From Lachnospiraceae bacterium (lineage in GTDB: Bacteria > Bacillota_A > Clostridia > Lachnospirales > Lachnospiraceae): 57,331 nt of DNA. The notes below the pieces were generated by a model. That model was not told the origin of the DNA, did no database searches, and saw nothing but the letters and a program-made list of their open reading frames with translations. Position 1 is the first letter of the stretch. Each line of letters starts with the position of its first letter. A program made the translations under genes and the position numbers. Shown here piece after piece: positions 24,674-33,177 of this stretch. The stretch is from NCBI GenBank assembly GCA_009774465.1, contig VSNT01000005.1, forward strand, positions 1 through 57,331, given 5' to 3'.

Positions 24674-25864
24674 ATGGAAAGAAAAGTAGGAACGATATCA
24701 AGAGGAATCCGCTGCCCTATTATCAGGCAGGGCGACGATTTGGTGAAGATTGTTACGGACAGCGTATTAGAGGCGGCACAGGCGGAAGGGTTTGAAATCC
24801 GCGACAGGGATGTAATTGCAGTTACAGAATCAGTAGTTGCAAGGTCTCAGGGCAATTATGCATCAGTGGAAGCAATTGCAGAGGATGTGCGGACAAAGTT
24901 GGGAGGAGATACCATTGGGGTTATTTTTCCTATTTTGTCCAGAAATCGTTTTGCAATCTGTTTAAGAGGCATTGCAATGGGAGCCAAAAAGGTAGTGCTG
25001 ATGCTCAGCTATCCCAGTGATGAAGTAGGAAATGAATTGGTTTCTTTAGATCAGTTGGATGAGGCAGGAATCAATCCTTACAGTGATGTTCTTACTCTGG
25101 AAAAATACAGAGAGCTTTTTGGAGAAAACAGGCATCCGTTCACAGGGGTGGATTATGTTGCCTATTATGGGGATTTGATTAAAGAAGCCGGAGCAGAGGT
25201 GGAGATTATTTTTGCAAATGACTGCCGCAGCATTCTTCCCTATACGAAAAAGGTGCTGAATTGTGATATTCACACAAGAGTGCGTACCAAGAGACTGTTA
25301 AAGGCAGCAGGCGCAGAGATTGTCATGGGAATGGATGATATTTTAACCAGCCCGGTAAATGGAAGCGGCTGTAATGAAAAGTACGGACTGCTTGGTTCCA
25401 ATAAATCCACAGAGGATACCATTAAGCTTTTCCCCAGAGAATGTACGGATCTGGTAATGGATATTCAAAAGGAAATTTTAGACAGATGCGGAAAGCATGT
25501 GGAAGTTATGGTATATGGAGACGGTGCTTTTAAGGATCCGGTTGGCAAGATCTGGGAGTTGGCAGATCCTTGTGTATCTCCTGCCAGTACTCCCGGCCTT
25601 GATGGAACACCGAATGAAGTGAAATTAAAATATCTGGCGGATAATGACTTTAAGGATTTATCCGGTGAAGCGTTAAAGGAAGCGATTTCCAACCGCATCA
25701 GAGAAAAGAAAGATAATCTGGTGGGAGATATGGCTTCTCAGGGAACAACACCCAGAAGACTGACAGATTTAATTGGTTCTCTGTGCGACTTAACCAGTGG
25801 TTCCGGCGATAAGGGAACACCGGTGATACTGATTCAGGGTTATTTTGATAATTATGTAAGTTAA
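24674..25864 (+). CDS. F420-0:gamma-glutamyl ligase (CofE/FbiB N-domain) family protein
   Basis: This 396-residue protein carries the PF01996 CofE-type ligase fold: GIRCPIIRQGDDLVKIV, DRDVIAVTESVVARSQGNY, FPILSRNRFAICLRGIA and MVYGDGAFKDPVGKIWE, a conserved acidic metal-site region. CofE adds glutamate to coenzyme F420-0. Most Lachnospiraceae are not known to make F420 and no other F420 gene is here, so the family fold is clear but the reaction is probably different. It is monocistronic, with its own promoter and a strong terminator. Confidence 0.85.
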   Translation: MERKVGTISRGIRCPIIRQGDDLVKIVTDSVLEAAQAEGFEIRDRDVIAVTESVVARSQGNYASVEAIAEDVRTKLGGDTIGVIFPILSRNRFAICLRGIAMGAKKVVLMLSYPSDEVGNELVSLDQLDEAGINPYSDVLTLEKYRELFGENRHPFTGVDYVAYYGDLIKEAGAEVEIIFANDCRSILPYTKKVLNCDIHTRVRTKRLLKAAGAEIVMGMDDILTSPVNGSGCNEKYGLLGSNKSTEDTIKLFPRECTDLVMDIQKEILDRCGKHVEVMVYGDGAFKDPVGKIWELADPCVSPASTPGLDGTPNEVKLKYLADNDFKDLSGEALKEAISNRIREKKDNLVGDMASQGTTPRRLTDLIGSLCDLTSGSGDKGTPVILIQGYFDNYVS

Positions 25865-25882
25865 TAGACAGATCATAAAAAT

Positions 25883-25915
25883 AAAAATGCGGGGGTTCCC
25901 CGCATTTTTGTTTTT
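25883..25915 (+). terminator. Strong Rho-independent terminator
   Basis: A perfect 12-bp stem pairs AAAAATGCGGGG (25883-25894) with CCCCGCATTTTT (25898-25909) over a GTT loop, followed by GTTTTTT. It ends the CofE-like gene and can also work in reverse for the DegV gene. Confidence 0.9.
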
Positions 25916-25919
25916 TATG

Positions 25920-25947
25920 AGCAGGGGAGAAGGTCATTCCCCCTGCT
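25920..25947. terminator. Second hairpin between convergent genes
   Basis: AGCAGGGG (25920-25927) pairs with CCCCTGCT (25940-25947). It sits directly beside the preceding terminator and upstream of it for minus-strand transcripts from the DegV gene. Confidence 0.6.
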
Positions 25948-25984
25948 TGATTAAAGATGGACCGAAAAGTACAGCATCCGTTGT

Positions 25985-26893
25985 TTATCCTGTTATGACT
26001 ACGGACTTTCGGATAATTCCCAATCCTATGGGATAAGGCCCGGTGTGAACGCCGATGGTTGCACCAATCTGATAAATGGGAAGCTCCTGTAAGCCATATT
26101 TCTCATTTAATATTTTGAAAACAGTATCGCGATAGGCCACTGCCTCTTCGTAGTCATATCCGTAACCGACAGCCACACTGAAATGGCAGATGGGTTCTCT
26201 TAATTCATCCAGATAATTTATAATGAGATTAATTGTTTTTTCCATAGATTTTTTTCTGCCGCGGGCAATTCCGGAAGGGAAAATTTCACCCTGCTTTAAG
26301 GTAATGATTGGCTTGATGCCAAGAACGCTTCCGGCAATTCCGGCTACTTTTCCTATTCTGCCTCCATGTTGAAGATATTCCATATTTCCCACGGTAAAGA
26401 AAATGCGTCCGGTTGACTTGATGGCTTCTAATCTGCTTATAGTCTTTTCATAACTGGCGCCGTTTTCCTGCATACGCACAGCTTCTAATACATACTGTCC
26501 CTGTAAAACGGTATTGACAGTAGCGTCAATTATTTTAATGCGTGCGTCCGGGTAGCTTTCCAGCAGCATATTTTTTGCATTGATGGCGGACTGCATGGAG
26601 CCGCTGAATTTCGTAGTAATACAAATACAGATGATAGGGATGCCCTTTTTAACTACAGGAAGAAATGCATCCACATAATCCTGTGTGGAAGGCATGGAAG
26701 ATTTAGGGTATACATCAGGTTCATCCACCATTTTCTGATAAAAGTCCCGGATTCCGATTTCCACAATTTCCTTTTGATAATTAACATCATCAAAAGATAC
26801 GTAAAAAGGCACTACGATTATATTTTTTTCTTTTGTAAGTTCCGGTGGCAGATCGCAGGAACCATCGCTGATAATTTGAAATACTTCACTCAT
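25985..26893 (-). CDS. DegV family fatty-acid-binding protein
   Basis: This 302-residue protein has the DegV fold: SDGSCDLPPEL near the start, the PKSSMPST loop whose serine contacts the carboxylate, the central TVNTVLQGQYVLEAVR helix and IKPIITLKQGEIFP. Family members (FakB-like) present fatty acids to the FakA kinase for phosphorylation. Several paralogues per genome are usual in Firmicutes. It stands alone; no fakA is nearby. Confidence 0.93.
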   Translation of the reverse strand: MSEVFQIISDGSCDLPPELTKEKNIIVVPFYVSFDDVNYQKEIVEIGIRDFYQKMVDEPDVYPKSSMPSTQDYVDAFLPVVKKGIPIICICITTKFSGSMQSAINAKNMLLESYPDARIKIIDATVNTVLQGQYVLEAVRMQENGASYEKTISRLEAIKSTGRIFFTVGNMEYLQHGGRIGKVAGIAGSVLGIKPIITLKQGEIFPSGIARGRKKSMEKTINLIINYLDELREPICHFSVAVGYGYDYEEAVAYRDTVFKILNEKYGLQELPIYQIGATIGVHTGPYPIGLGIIRKSVVITG

Positions 26894-27059
26894 ACACGTA
26901 TATTATCCTTCCTTATCATCATTATTTCAAAGCATTTGCTGATATGGTAATAATACATTATCACTTCTGGTAAAATTTATCAATATAAACTGGTGGCAGA
27001 TTTTATATTTAATAACTATAAATACTCTGTTAGGTGGTTTTTGAAACTGTGTATTTCTT

Positions 27060-27088
27060 TTGACTTTAATTGGATAAATAGATATACT
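27060..27088 (+). promoter_or_regulatory. Sigma-A promoter of the AAA-ATPase-like gene
   Basis: TTGACT (27060-27065) and TATACT (27083-27088) are separated by 17 bases, 19 bases before the ATG at 27108, with an AGGAGG site between. Confidence 0.8.
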
Positions 27089-27107
27089 GTAAGCAGGAGG
27101 TCGCATT

Positions 27108-28817
27108 ATGGCAAGAACGGTAAGTATTGGAAATCAGGATTTTGAGTCAATTCAAAAAGAAGGGTATTTTTATATTGATAAGACAAATTTTATACAGGAA
27201 TGGTGGGAAAGCGGGGATAGTGTAACGCTGATTACAAGACCGAGGCGATTTGGCAAAACCCTGAATATGAGTATGGTGGAAAAGTTTTTTTCTACAAACT
27301 ATAAAGACAGAGGGGATCTGTTTCAAAATCTAAGGATTTGGGAAAGCGAAAAATATAAAAAACTGCAGGGAACCTATCCGGTACTTTTCTTAAGTTTTGC
27401 CAGCATTAAGGACAGTTCTTATGCGGCAGCAAGAGAGACGATCTGCAGAATCATAGAGGAACAATATAATAACAATGATTTTCTGTTAAAAGGAAATCTG
27501 CTTAATGAAAAGGAGAAATCTTATTATCAAAAGGTCTGCGCAGATATGGAAGACAGTGTGGCTTCGGTAGCTTTACGGTCATTGGCCGGCTTCCTTGGCA
27601 GATATTATGGGAAAAAGGTAATTATCCTTTTGGATGAATATGACACTCCTATGCAGGAAGCCTATGTGAACGGATACTGGAGTGAAATGGTGGCATTTAT
27701 AAGAAGTCTCTTTAATGCCACATTCAAGACCAATCCCTATCTGGAACGGGCGCTTATGACAGGGATTACAAGAATCAGTAAAGAAAGTATTTTTTCAGAT
27801 TTGAATAATCTTGAGGTGGTGACTACTACTTCGGAGAAATATGCAGGCAGCTTTGGTTTTACGGAAGAAGAGGTTTTTGCAGCGCTGGATGAATTCGGGC
27901 TTTCAGATCAAAAGCAATTGGTAAAAGACTGGTATGACGGATTTAGGTTCGGTAATTGCAGGGATATTTACAATCCCTGGTCTATTATCAATTTTATTGA
28001 TAAAGGAAAAGTAGGTGCCTACTGGGCAAACACCAGTTCCAACAGTCTTGTGGGAAAGCTGGTGCGTGAGGGCAGCAGGAATATCAAGGAGACCTTTGAG
28101 CGTCTGCTGCAGGGGGAATCCATCCGGACAGAAATTGACGAACAGATTGTATATGACCTGTTAGATGGAAGTGAACAGGCCCTTTGGAGTCTTTTGCTTG
28201 CCAGCGGTTATATGAAGGTGAAAAAGTATGAAGCCTATACTTCTGAATTTGGCGAGTGGAGAGAAGACTATGAACTGGAACTGACCAACTTTGAAGTAAA
28301 GGTGATGTTCCGAAATATGATCAGGAAATGGTTTGGCAGCGTGAGGGCGGACTATAACGATTTTATTAAGGCGTTGCTGCTGAATGATCTGAAAGCAATG
28401 AACAACTATATGAATAAAGTGACAGTGGAAATGTTTAGTTACTTTGATACGGGAAGGAGTTCTTCGGGAGCGGAGCCGGAACGCTTTTATCATGGATTTG
28501 TGCTGGGACTGATGGTGGAATTGACAGACAGATATAGCATCACCTCCAACAGGGAGAGCGGCTTTGGAAGGTATGATGTGATATTGGAGCCTCGAAGGAT
28601 GAAAGATGCCATCATCAACGATGCCATCGTTATAGAATTCAAAGTGCAGGATACAGAGGAAAAGGAGCTTTCCGATACGGTACAGGAAGCCTTAAATCAG
28701 ATCAGGGAGAAAAATTATCAGGCGGCTCTTGTGGCAAAGGGGATACCGGAAAAACGTATTCGGAAGTACGGATTTGCTTTTTGTGGAAAGAAAGTGCTGA
28801 TTGGCAGTGAGTGCTAA
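27108..28817 (+). CDS. AAA-ATPase-like / PD-(D/E)XK protein (PF09820 type)
   Basis: This 569-residue protein has an N-terminal AAA-ATPase-like domain (about 1-330) with the Walker A variant RPRRFGKT and Walker B VIILLDEYDTP, and a C-terminal PD-(D/E)XK_9 nuclease-like domain (GRYDVILEP, then AIVIEFKVQ near residues 487-513). Such genes occur in many copies in gut Clostridia and Bacteroidetes and their role is unknown. It has its own promoter. A DUF3592-like gene follows after 13 bases and may be co-transcribed. Confidence 0.9.
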   Translation: MARTVSIGNQDFESIQKEGYFYIDKTNFIQEWWESGDSVTLITRPRRFGKTLNMSMVEKFFSTNYKDRGDLFQNLRIWESEKYKKLQGTYPVLFLSFASIKDSSYAAARETICRIIEEQYNNNDFLLKGNLLNEKEKSYYQKVCADMEDSVASVALRSLAGFLGRYYGKKVIILLDEYDTPMQEAYVNGYWSEMVAFIRSLFNATFKTNPYLERALMTGITRISKESIFSDLNNLEVVTTTSEKYAGSFGFTEEEVFAALDEFGLSDQKQLVKDWYDGFRFGNCRDIYNPWSIINFIDKGKVGAYWANTSSNSLVGKLVREGSRNIKETFERLLQGESIRTEIDEQIVYDLLDGSEQALWSLLLASGYMKVKKYEAYTSEFGEWREDYELELTNFEVKVMFRNMIRKWFGSVRADYNDFIKALLLNDLKAMNNYMNKVTVEMFSYFDTGRSSSGAEPERFYHGFVLGLMVELTDRYSITSNRESGFGRYDVILEPRRMKDAIINDAIVIEFKVQDTEEKELSDTVQEALNQIREKNYQAALVAKGIPEKRIRKYGFAFCGKKVLIGSEC

Positions 28818-28830
28818 AGGAGGTTGCAGG

Positions 28831-29271
28831 ATGATTGTACTTTTGCTTTTCTTTTATTTTTTCCCTGTCCTTTTTACTATTATAGGAATTATTTGTATAG
28901 TGACCTATTATAAGACTCAAAAGAGGAACGAATTGTGTACCTGTCAAACAACAGGAAAAGTCATCAAGATAATTAAGAGTAGCCGCCGGTACGGACAATA
29001 TGGTAATGGCTCTACATACCGCAGGTATTTTCGGGTGCCCTGCTTTCAGTATTTTGTAAATGGACGAGCATATACAGTCAGGGGATATAGTGCAAAATTA
29101 CATCCACTGAATTCTTCAGCGCCAATCTATTACAATCCCTTTTCACCGGATATGGCGCATACAGGAGAAAAGGGGCCTGGTTTAAAAATTGGAATTTCTT
29201 CTATCCTGTCGGCGGTTCTTTATCTGATTTTTTTTGGCGTTATGTCAATAGTGCTTTTTTATTTACCATAA
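28831..29271 (+). CDS. DUF3592-like membrane protein
   Basis: The ATG at 28831 sits 6-7 bases after AAAGGAGG and gives 146 residues. Membrane segments lie near 5-27 and 120-143. Between them is an external or cytosolic beta domain with the DUF3592 pattern: TGKVIKIIKSS, RYFRVPCFQYFVNGRAY, INY-like SAPIYYNPFSPD. No function is known for the family. The downstream lipoprotein gene begins 22 bases later, suggesting an envelope-related pair. Confidence 0.75.
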   Translation: MIVLLLFFYFFPVLFTIIGIICIVTYYKTQKRNELCTCQTTGKVIKIIKSSRRYGQYGNGSTYRRYFRVPCFQYFVNGRAYTVRGYSAKLHPLNSSAPIYYNPFSPDMAHTGEKGPGLKIGISSILSAVLYLIFFGVMSIVLFYLP

Positions 29272-29293
29272 CTATATGTATGAGGGGGAGAAT

Positions 29294-30124
29294 ATGCTTA
29301 AAAAAGGTGTAAACTGGCTGTGTATCTTTGCAGTAATGATGTTTTTTTCAGGCGGCTGTGCCGGATATAATAATTCATCAGTGCAGGCGGAGAAAGATTT
29401 TGCAGACGAAGATTACGAAATGACGGATGAAGAAAAGCAGTTTTTAAAAGGTATTTATGTAGATGAGGAACGGATAGAGAAAAGTCTGCTTTATTCCTAC
29501 CAGAAAAGAATGCTTATGCATTACAGGTTTGCTTTAAATTACCTGAATGAAAAGTATCCGAGTTACGATTTTAAAATTGAGTCAGGCACACCGATTAATA
29601 AGTTGAACACATATGCAACTTTCCAATTCAGGGAAGAAAGCACGGATGCCTGGTTTGACCTTCATCTTTATGAGGAAGAAGAATTGTTCTGCGAAGATAA
29701 CTTTTATGGATACATTATAAGGGAAGCATATGATGATTACATATATAATCAATGTATAGACAGCGTTCCCACACTTTTAGGCACCTATTCTGTTATCTCA
29801 TGTGCAAGGGGCATTGAATATGACGAGAATCTGACCATTGAAGAGATTGTTAATGGAGACAAGCCGCTGCATCCCTGGTCTCCTTGGACAGGGATTTATT
29901 TGGCCGGAGACCGTATCTCGGAAGAGGTATGGGAACAGACAGCAGAAAGGGTAGAAAAGATAATAAAAGATCTGGGATTATATGGCGCCTATAACATAGA
30001 TTATTTTTATGATGGTTCCGTCTCTGAATTTGACGCTGCCCAATATTATTGTGATGCAGAATACCATCGCAGTTTGGAAGCAGAAGTTTTGTACGAGTAT
30101 GATTTTCAAAATTTTGCCGACTGA
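29294..30124 (+). CDS. Predicted lipoprotein of unknown function
   Basis: The ATG at 29294 follows GAGGGGGAG and gives 276 residues. A signal peptide (MLKKGVNWLCIFAVMMFFSG) ends in a lipobox-like GGC with the cysteine near residue 22. The mature part is acidic and rich in Tyr and Glu, with no domain I recognise. It follows the DUF3592-like gene closely and is probably surface-anchored. Confidence 0.75.
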   Translation: MLKKGVNWLCIFAVMMFFSGGCAGYNNSSVQAEKDFADEDYEMTDEEKQFLKGIYVDEERIEKSLLYSYQKRMLMHYRFALNYLNEKYPSYDFKIESGTPINKLNTYATFQFREESTDAWFDLHLYEEEELFCEDNFYGYIIREAYDDYIYNQCIDSVPTLLGTYSVISCARGIEYDENLTIEEIVNGDKPLHPWSPWTGIYLAGDRISEEVWEQTAERVEKIIKDLGLYGAYNIDYFYDGSVSEFDAAQYYCDAEYHRSLEAEVLYEYDFQNFAD

Positions 30125-30283
30125 TTTGGCCTTTCACTGTTTCTGGACGTCAGGCAGCGTTACTTTTAATCAGTTTTTCCAAATAAAAATCACGCTTTAT
30201 TTCCATGTTGGCTATTCCCTTTGCAATAGGTTTTTGCAACTAAACACAATTTTCTTTCGTAAAAAGCAATTTATAAAAAATCC
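30125..30283. other. AT-rich intergenic stretch
   Basis: No credible gene. A weak hairpin (CTATT/AATAG near 30210-30230, followed by GTTTTT) may terminate the lipoprotein transcript. Confidence 0.4.
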
Positions 30284-30312
30284 TTGCCCTTTAGGAAATC
30301 TTGTGATACACT
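30284..30312 (+). promoter_or_regulatory. Sigma-A promoter of the exporter leader
   Basis: TTGCCC (30284-30289) and TACACT (30307-30312) are separated by 17 bases. The start of transcription would be near 30319, about 30 bases before the leader peptide. Confidence 0.65.
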
Positions 30313-30351
30313 ATGTAAAATTCAGAAATTTGAATGAAGGAGATTAGTGAT

Positions 30352-30438
30352 ATGTTTATTCGCAGCAACGTACTAGTCATTTCTATTATGCAGCAGTTTC
30401 AGATTTTTCAGTTTAAGGCCACAGCCGGATACCGGTAA
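30352..30438 (+). CDS. 28-residue leader peptide of the ABC exporter operon
   Basis: ATG at 30352 follows AAGGAG at good spacing and opens a 28-codon frame, MFIRSNVLVISIMQQFQIFQ then FKATAGYR, ending TAA at 30436-30438. It lies between a promoter and a conditional terminator in front of a drug-exporter-type operon, the arrangement of antibiotic-responsive ribosome-mediated attenuators. The stop codon lies inside a GCCGG/CCGGC hairpin (30424-30447). I do not recognise the peptide. Confidence 0.6.
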   Translation: MFIRSNVLVISIMQQFQIFQFKATAGYR

Positions 30439-30452
30439 ACAACCGGCAGGAC

Positions 30453-30569
30453 GCATGGCCATAGGATGAAAAGTCTTATTTGGCTATGCGGTAATCGGGA
30501 TGATTGTGATAGATAGAAGCCGCATGGTATATGCATTTAGATGTGTGTAACATGAAGGCTTCTTTTTTT
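30453..30569 (+). promoter_or_regulatory. Attenuator with competing hairpins and intrinsic terminator
   Basis: Four segments compete. Segment 1, GCATGGCC (30453-30460), pairs with segment 2, GGCTATGC (30482-30489). Segment 2, CTATGCGG (30484-30491), can instead pair with segment 3, CCGCATGG (30520-30527). Segment 3, AGAAGCC plus CATG (30515-30526), pairs with segment 4, CATG plus GGCTTCT (30551-30563), followed by seven T. So 1:2 favours the 3:4 terminator and 2:3 prevents it. GGCC within the leader ORF (near 30414) could capture segment 1 if a ribosome stalls early. This predicts induction by translation-stalling conditions. Confidence 0.7.
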
Positions 30570-30615
30570 ATGCGCAGGGGCGCACAGATGAAGTTGTTGA
30601 CAGGAGGGACAGATA

Positions 30616-31608
30616 ATGAAGGTAATTGAAGCAGAGGAATTATCCAAAAATTTCAAAGTAAAGCAGAAGGAAAAGGGGATGAAGGGCAGTATCAAAGCCA
30701 TTTTGCATCCGCAGACAGAAGAAATCAAGGCGGTTGATGGAATTTCCTTTGGCGTGGAGAAAGGAGAAGTTCTTGCCTTTATCGGGCCTAATGGCGCCGG
30801 AAAAAGTACCACAATCAAGATGCTGACAGGTATTTTGTATCCTGATGGCGGCAGAATAGAGGTGCTTGGTATCGATCCGGTGAAAAAAAGAAAGCAGCTT
30901 GCTTATCAGATTGGTACTGTGTTTGGACAAAAGGAACAGCTCTGGACGCACCTGACGCCCTATGACAATTTCCGTTTCTTTGGTGCCATTTATGACCTTT
31001 CAGGAGGTGAGATAGAAAGGCGTATCGCAGAGCTTGCCGAAATCTTTGAGCTTGCGGATTTTATCAATACGCCGGTGCGGAATCTTTCACTGGGGCAGCG
31101 TATCCGCTGCGAGATTGTAGCGTCGCTGATTCATAAGCCAAAGGTATTGTTTTTAGACGAGCCTACAATCGGTCTTGACGTGGTTGTGAAGGAAAATATC
31201 CGTGGGCTGATTAAGCAGATGAACAGGGAACTTAATACGACAATCTTTTTAACCAGCCATGACGTTGGCGATATTGAAAAGCTCTGTAAGCGTATTGTTA
31301 TTGTAAATTCCGGCCAGATTGTAATGGATGATTCTATGGAGCATTTAAAATACCATTATCTGAATAAGAAAATTGTGGAGGTAAAACTGCAGGAGGAGGC
31401 AGTACTTCCGGAGAGAAAGGGAATAACGATACTTAAGAGGAAAGGCGGCCACATTAAGCTTGAGGTGGATACTTCGGTAATGAAGATCAATGATGCACTC
31501 CGCAGTATTGACGCAGAATATGTGGAAGATATTAATATTTCCAATATTCCTTTGGAGGATATTATTATGGAAATATACAGATCAAAAGAAAGGACGGAAA
31601 GTTTATGA
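30616..31608 (+). CDS. ABC exporter ATP-binding protein
   Basis: This 330-residue ATPase has Walker A GPNGAGKS, signature LSLGQRIRCE and Walker B VLFLDEPTIGLD, plus a long C-terminal extension (about 240-330). It has an N-terminal extension before the fold (KNFKVKQKEKGMKGSIKAIL) typical of the COG4586 group of exporter ATPases. Its stop overlaps the first permease start (ATGA). Expression is probably gated by the attenuator just upstream. Substrate unknown; homologous exporters are linked to drug or viologen efflux. Confidence 0.92.
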   Translation: MKVIEAEELSKNFKVKQKEKGMKGSIKAILHPQTEEIKAVDGISFGVEKGEVLAFIGPNGAGKSTTIKMLTGILYPDGGRIEVLGIDPVKKRKQLAYQIGTVFGQKEQLWTHLTPYDNFRFFGAIYDLSGGEIERRIAELAEIFELADFINTPVRNLSLGQRIRCEIVASLIHKPKVLFLDEPTIGLDVVVKENIRGLIKQMNRELNTTIFLTSHDVGDIEKLCKRIVIVNSGQIVMDDSMEHLKYHYLNKKIVEVKLQEEAVLPERKGITILKRKGGHIKLEVDTSVMKINDALRSIDAEYVEDINISNIPLEDIIMEIYRSKERTESL

Positions 31609-32396
31609 GAAAATATGCGGTTATATATCGCTCGGTTTTGATGGAAAATCTGCAATATGCTGCCAATATTGCAATGGGGTTTATCAGTTTTCTCATTATT
31701 ATTTTTGTGTTTATCAGTCTTTGGGATTACATGTATGCATCACCTGACGACTTGATAGCAGGATATACGAAGGAGCAGATGATATGGTATGTTATGATTA
31801 CGGAAATGATATGGTTTGGCGCCCGCTCAGCAACCATAACCCGGCAGGCGGCCGCAGACATCCGGGGCGGAAACATTGCATATCTGGTAAATAAACCTTA
31901 TCGTTATCCTCTGTATGTTCTTGCAAAATATACGGGGGAATGGAATATACAACTTCCCATGTATGCGATGGCTACAGCAGTAATCGGATTGACAATGGTG
32001 GGACGGATTCCCAATTTCCACGTAACCACGCTTTTGCTGGCAGTTCCCTGCGTCTTGGCAGGAGTGACCATTCATGGAGTATTAAAACTTTGCATCAGTA
32101 TGTTTTCCTTTTGGATTGAGGATTCCAATCCTTTTCAGTGGCTGTATGATAAGCTGATTCTGGTGGTGGGAACGATTTTTCCCATTGAAATTTTTCCGGC
32201 AGCGTTACAGCCTGTAATAAAGCTGACGCCCATCTATACAGTCTGCTATGGGCCGGCAAAGCTGATTGTGGACTTCAGTATGGAGAAGTATTTGGAGATT
32301 TTGCTGGTGCAGATGGTTTATCTCGGGGCTGGATGCGGAATATTGTTTTTGCTTTATGAAAAGGGAGGGAGGAAGCTGTATGTTAATGGCGGTTAA
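31605..32396 (+). CDS. ABC-2 family exporter permease 1 (COG4587-like)
   Basis: This 263-residue membrane protein has six predicted segments, beginning near residues 22-40. It overlaps the ATPase stop by 4 bases and the next permease gene by 17 bases. With the following gene it forms the heterodimeric membrane part of a three-gene exporter, the pattern of the COG4586/4587/3694 transporters. Confidence 0.85.
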   Translation: MRKYAVIYRSVLMENLQYAANIAMGFISFLIIIFVFISLWDYMYASPDDLIAGYTKEQMIWYVMITEMIWFGARSATITRQAAADIRGGNIAYLVNKPYRYPLYVLAKYTGEWNIQLPMYAMATAVIGLTMVGRIPNFHVTTLLLAVPCVLAGVTIHGVLKLCISMFSFWIEDSNPFQWLYDKLILVVGTIFPIEIFPAALQPVIKLTPIYTVCYGPAKLIVDFSMEKYLEILLVQMVYLGAGCGILFLLYEKGGRKLYVNGG

Positions 32397-33174
32397 AAAT
32401 CAGATTCGGGTATGCGCACTTTCTGTTAAATATAATATTATGCGTGAAATGCTGAATAAGGTTACATTTCTGACCAATATTTTATTTATGATGTTAAACA
32501 ATGCCACCTTTATCATACAATGGATTATTTTGTTACGTCTTAAGGATAATGTGGGTGGGTACACCATGCGTGAAATTATGCTGCTGTGGGGGCTTGCTGC
32601 CAGCAGCTTCGGCTTATCCCACATTTTGTTTGCAAGGGTATTTTCACTGCCGGATTTGATTGTGAGCGGCAAGCTGGACGCGTACCTTGTGCAGCCCAAG
32701 AATGTACTGCTTGGCGTGATGACTTCCGGAACAGATACCTCAGCCATTGGAGATTTTCTCTATGGATTGCTGATTATGTGCATTTTCTGTTTCAGCGTGA
32801 AGCGGTTTTTCCTGTTTTTATTGTTTACAGTGACCGGGGCGGCGATTGTAACTGCATTTGCATTGCTGATGGGAAGTCTGTCCTTCTGGCTTATTCGCGC
32901 GGAAATGTTTGGAACCCATATGGTGGGCAGCATGACCAGTTTTTCCACTTACCCGGATGGAATCTTTAAGGGTGTAGTCAGGTTTGTGCTTTACAGCGTG
33001 ATTCCGGTGGGTATGTCAATTTATCTTCCGGTACACATTATGATGGATTTTGACAGAGCAAGGCTGTTTGTGGTGCTGGGGTATACGCTTCTGCTCACAG
33101 CAGCGGCAGTAACGGTATTTTATCGGGGGCTGCGGCGGTATTCTTCCAGCAGCCTTATGGGGGCGAGGATGTGA
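32380..33174 (+). CDS. ABC-2 family exporter permease 2 (COG3694-like)
   Basis: The ATG at 32380, behind GGGAGGAAG, gives 264 residues; the frame is open further upstream within permease 1 but lacks a site there. Six membrane segments are predicted. IVSGKLDAYLVQPKN near residues 90-104 is a conserved-looking cytoplasmic loop. It ends 3 bases from the stop of the convergent Fic gene, with no terminator between. Confidence 0.85.
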   Translation: MLMAVKNQIRVCALSVKYNIMREMLNKVTFLTNILFMMLNNATFIIQWIILLRLKDNVGGYTMREIMLLWGLAASSFGLSHILFARVFSLPDLIVSGKLDAYLVQPKNVLLGVMTSGTDTSAIGDFLYGLLIMCIFCFSVKRFFLFLLFTVTGAAIVTAFALLMGSLSFWLIRAEMFGTHMVGSMTSFSTYPDGIFKGVVRFVLYSVIPVGMSIYLPVHIMMDFDRARLFVVLGYTLLLTAAAVTVFYRGLRRYSSSSLMGARM

Positions 33175-33177
33175 TTT

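Noticed and set aside
30009..30347. 112-residue frame between the lipoprotein and the exporter leader
   Set aside because: It overlaps the lipoprotein gene and the exporter promoter, with no RBS or recognisable domain.
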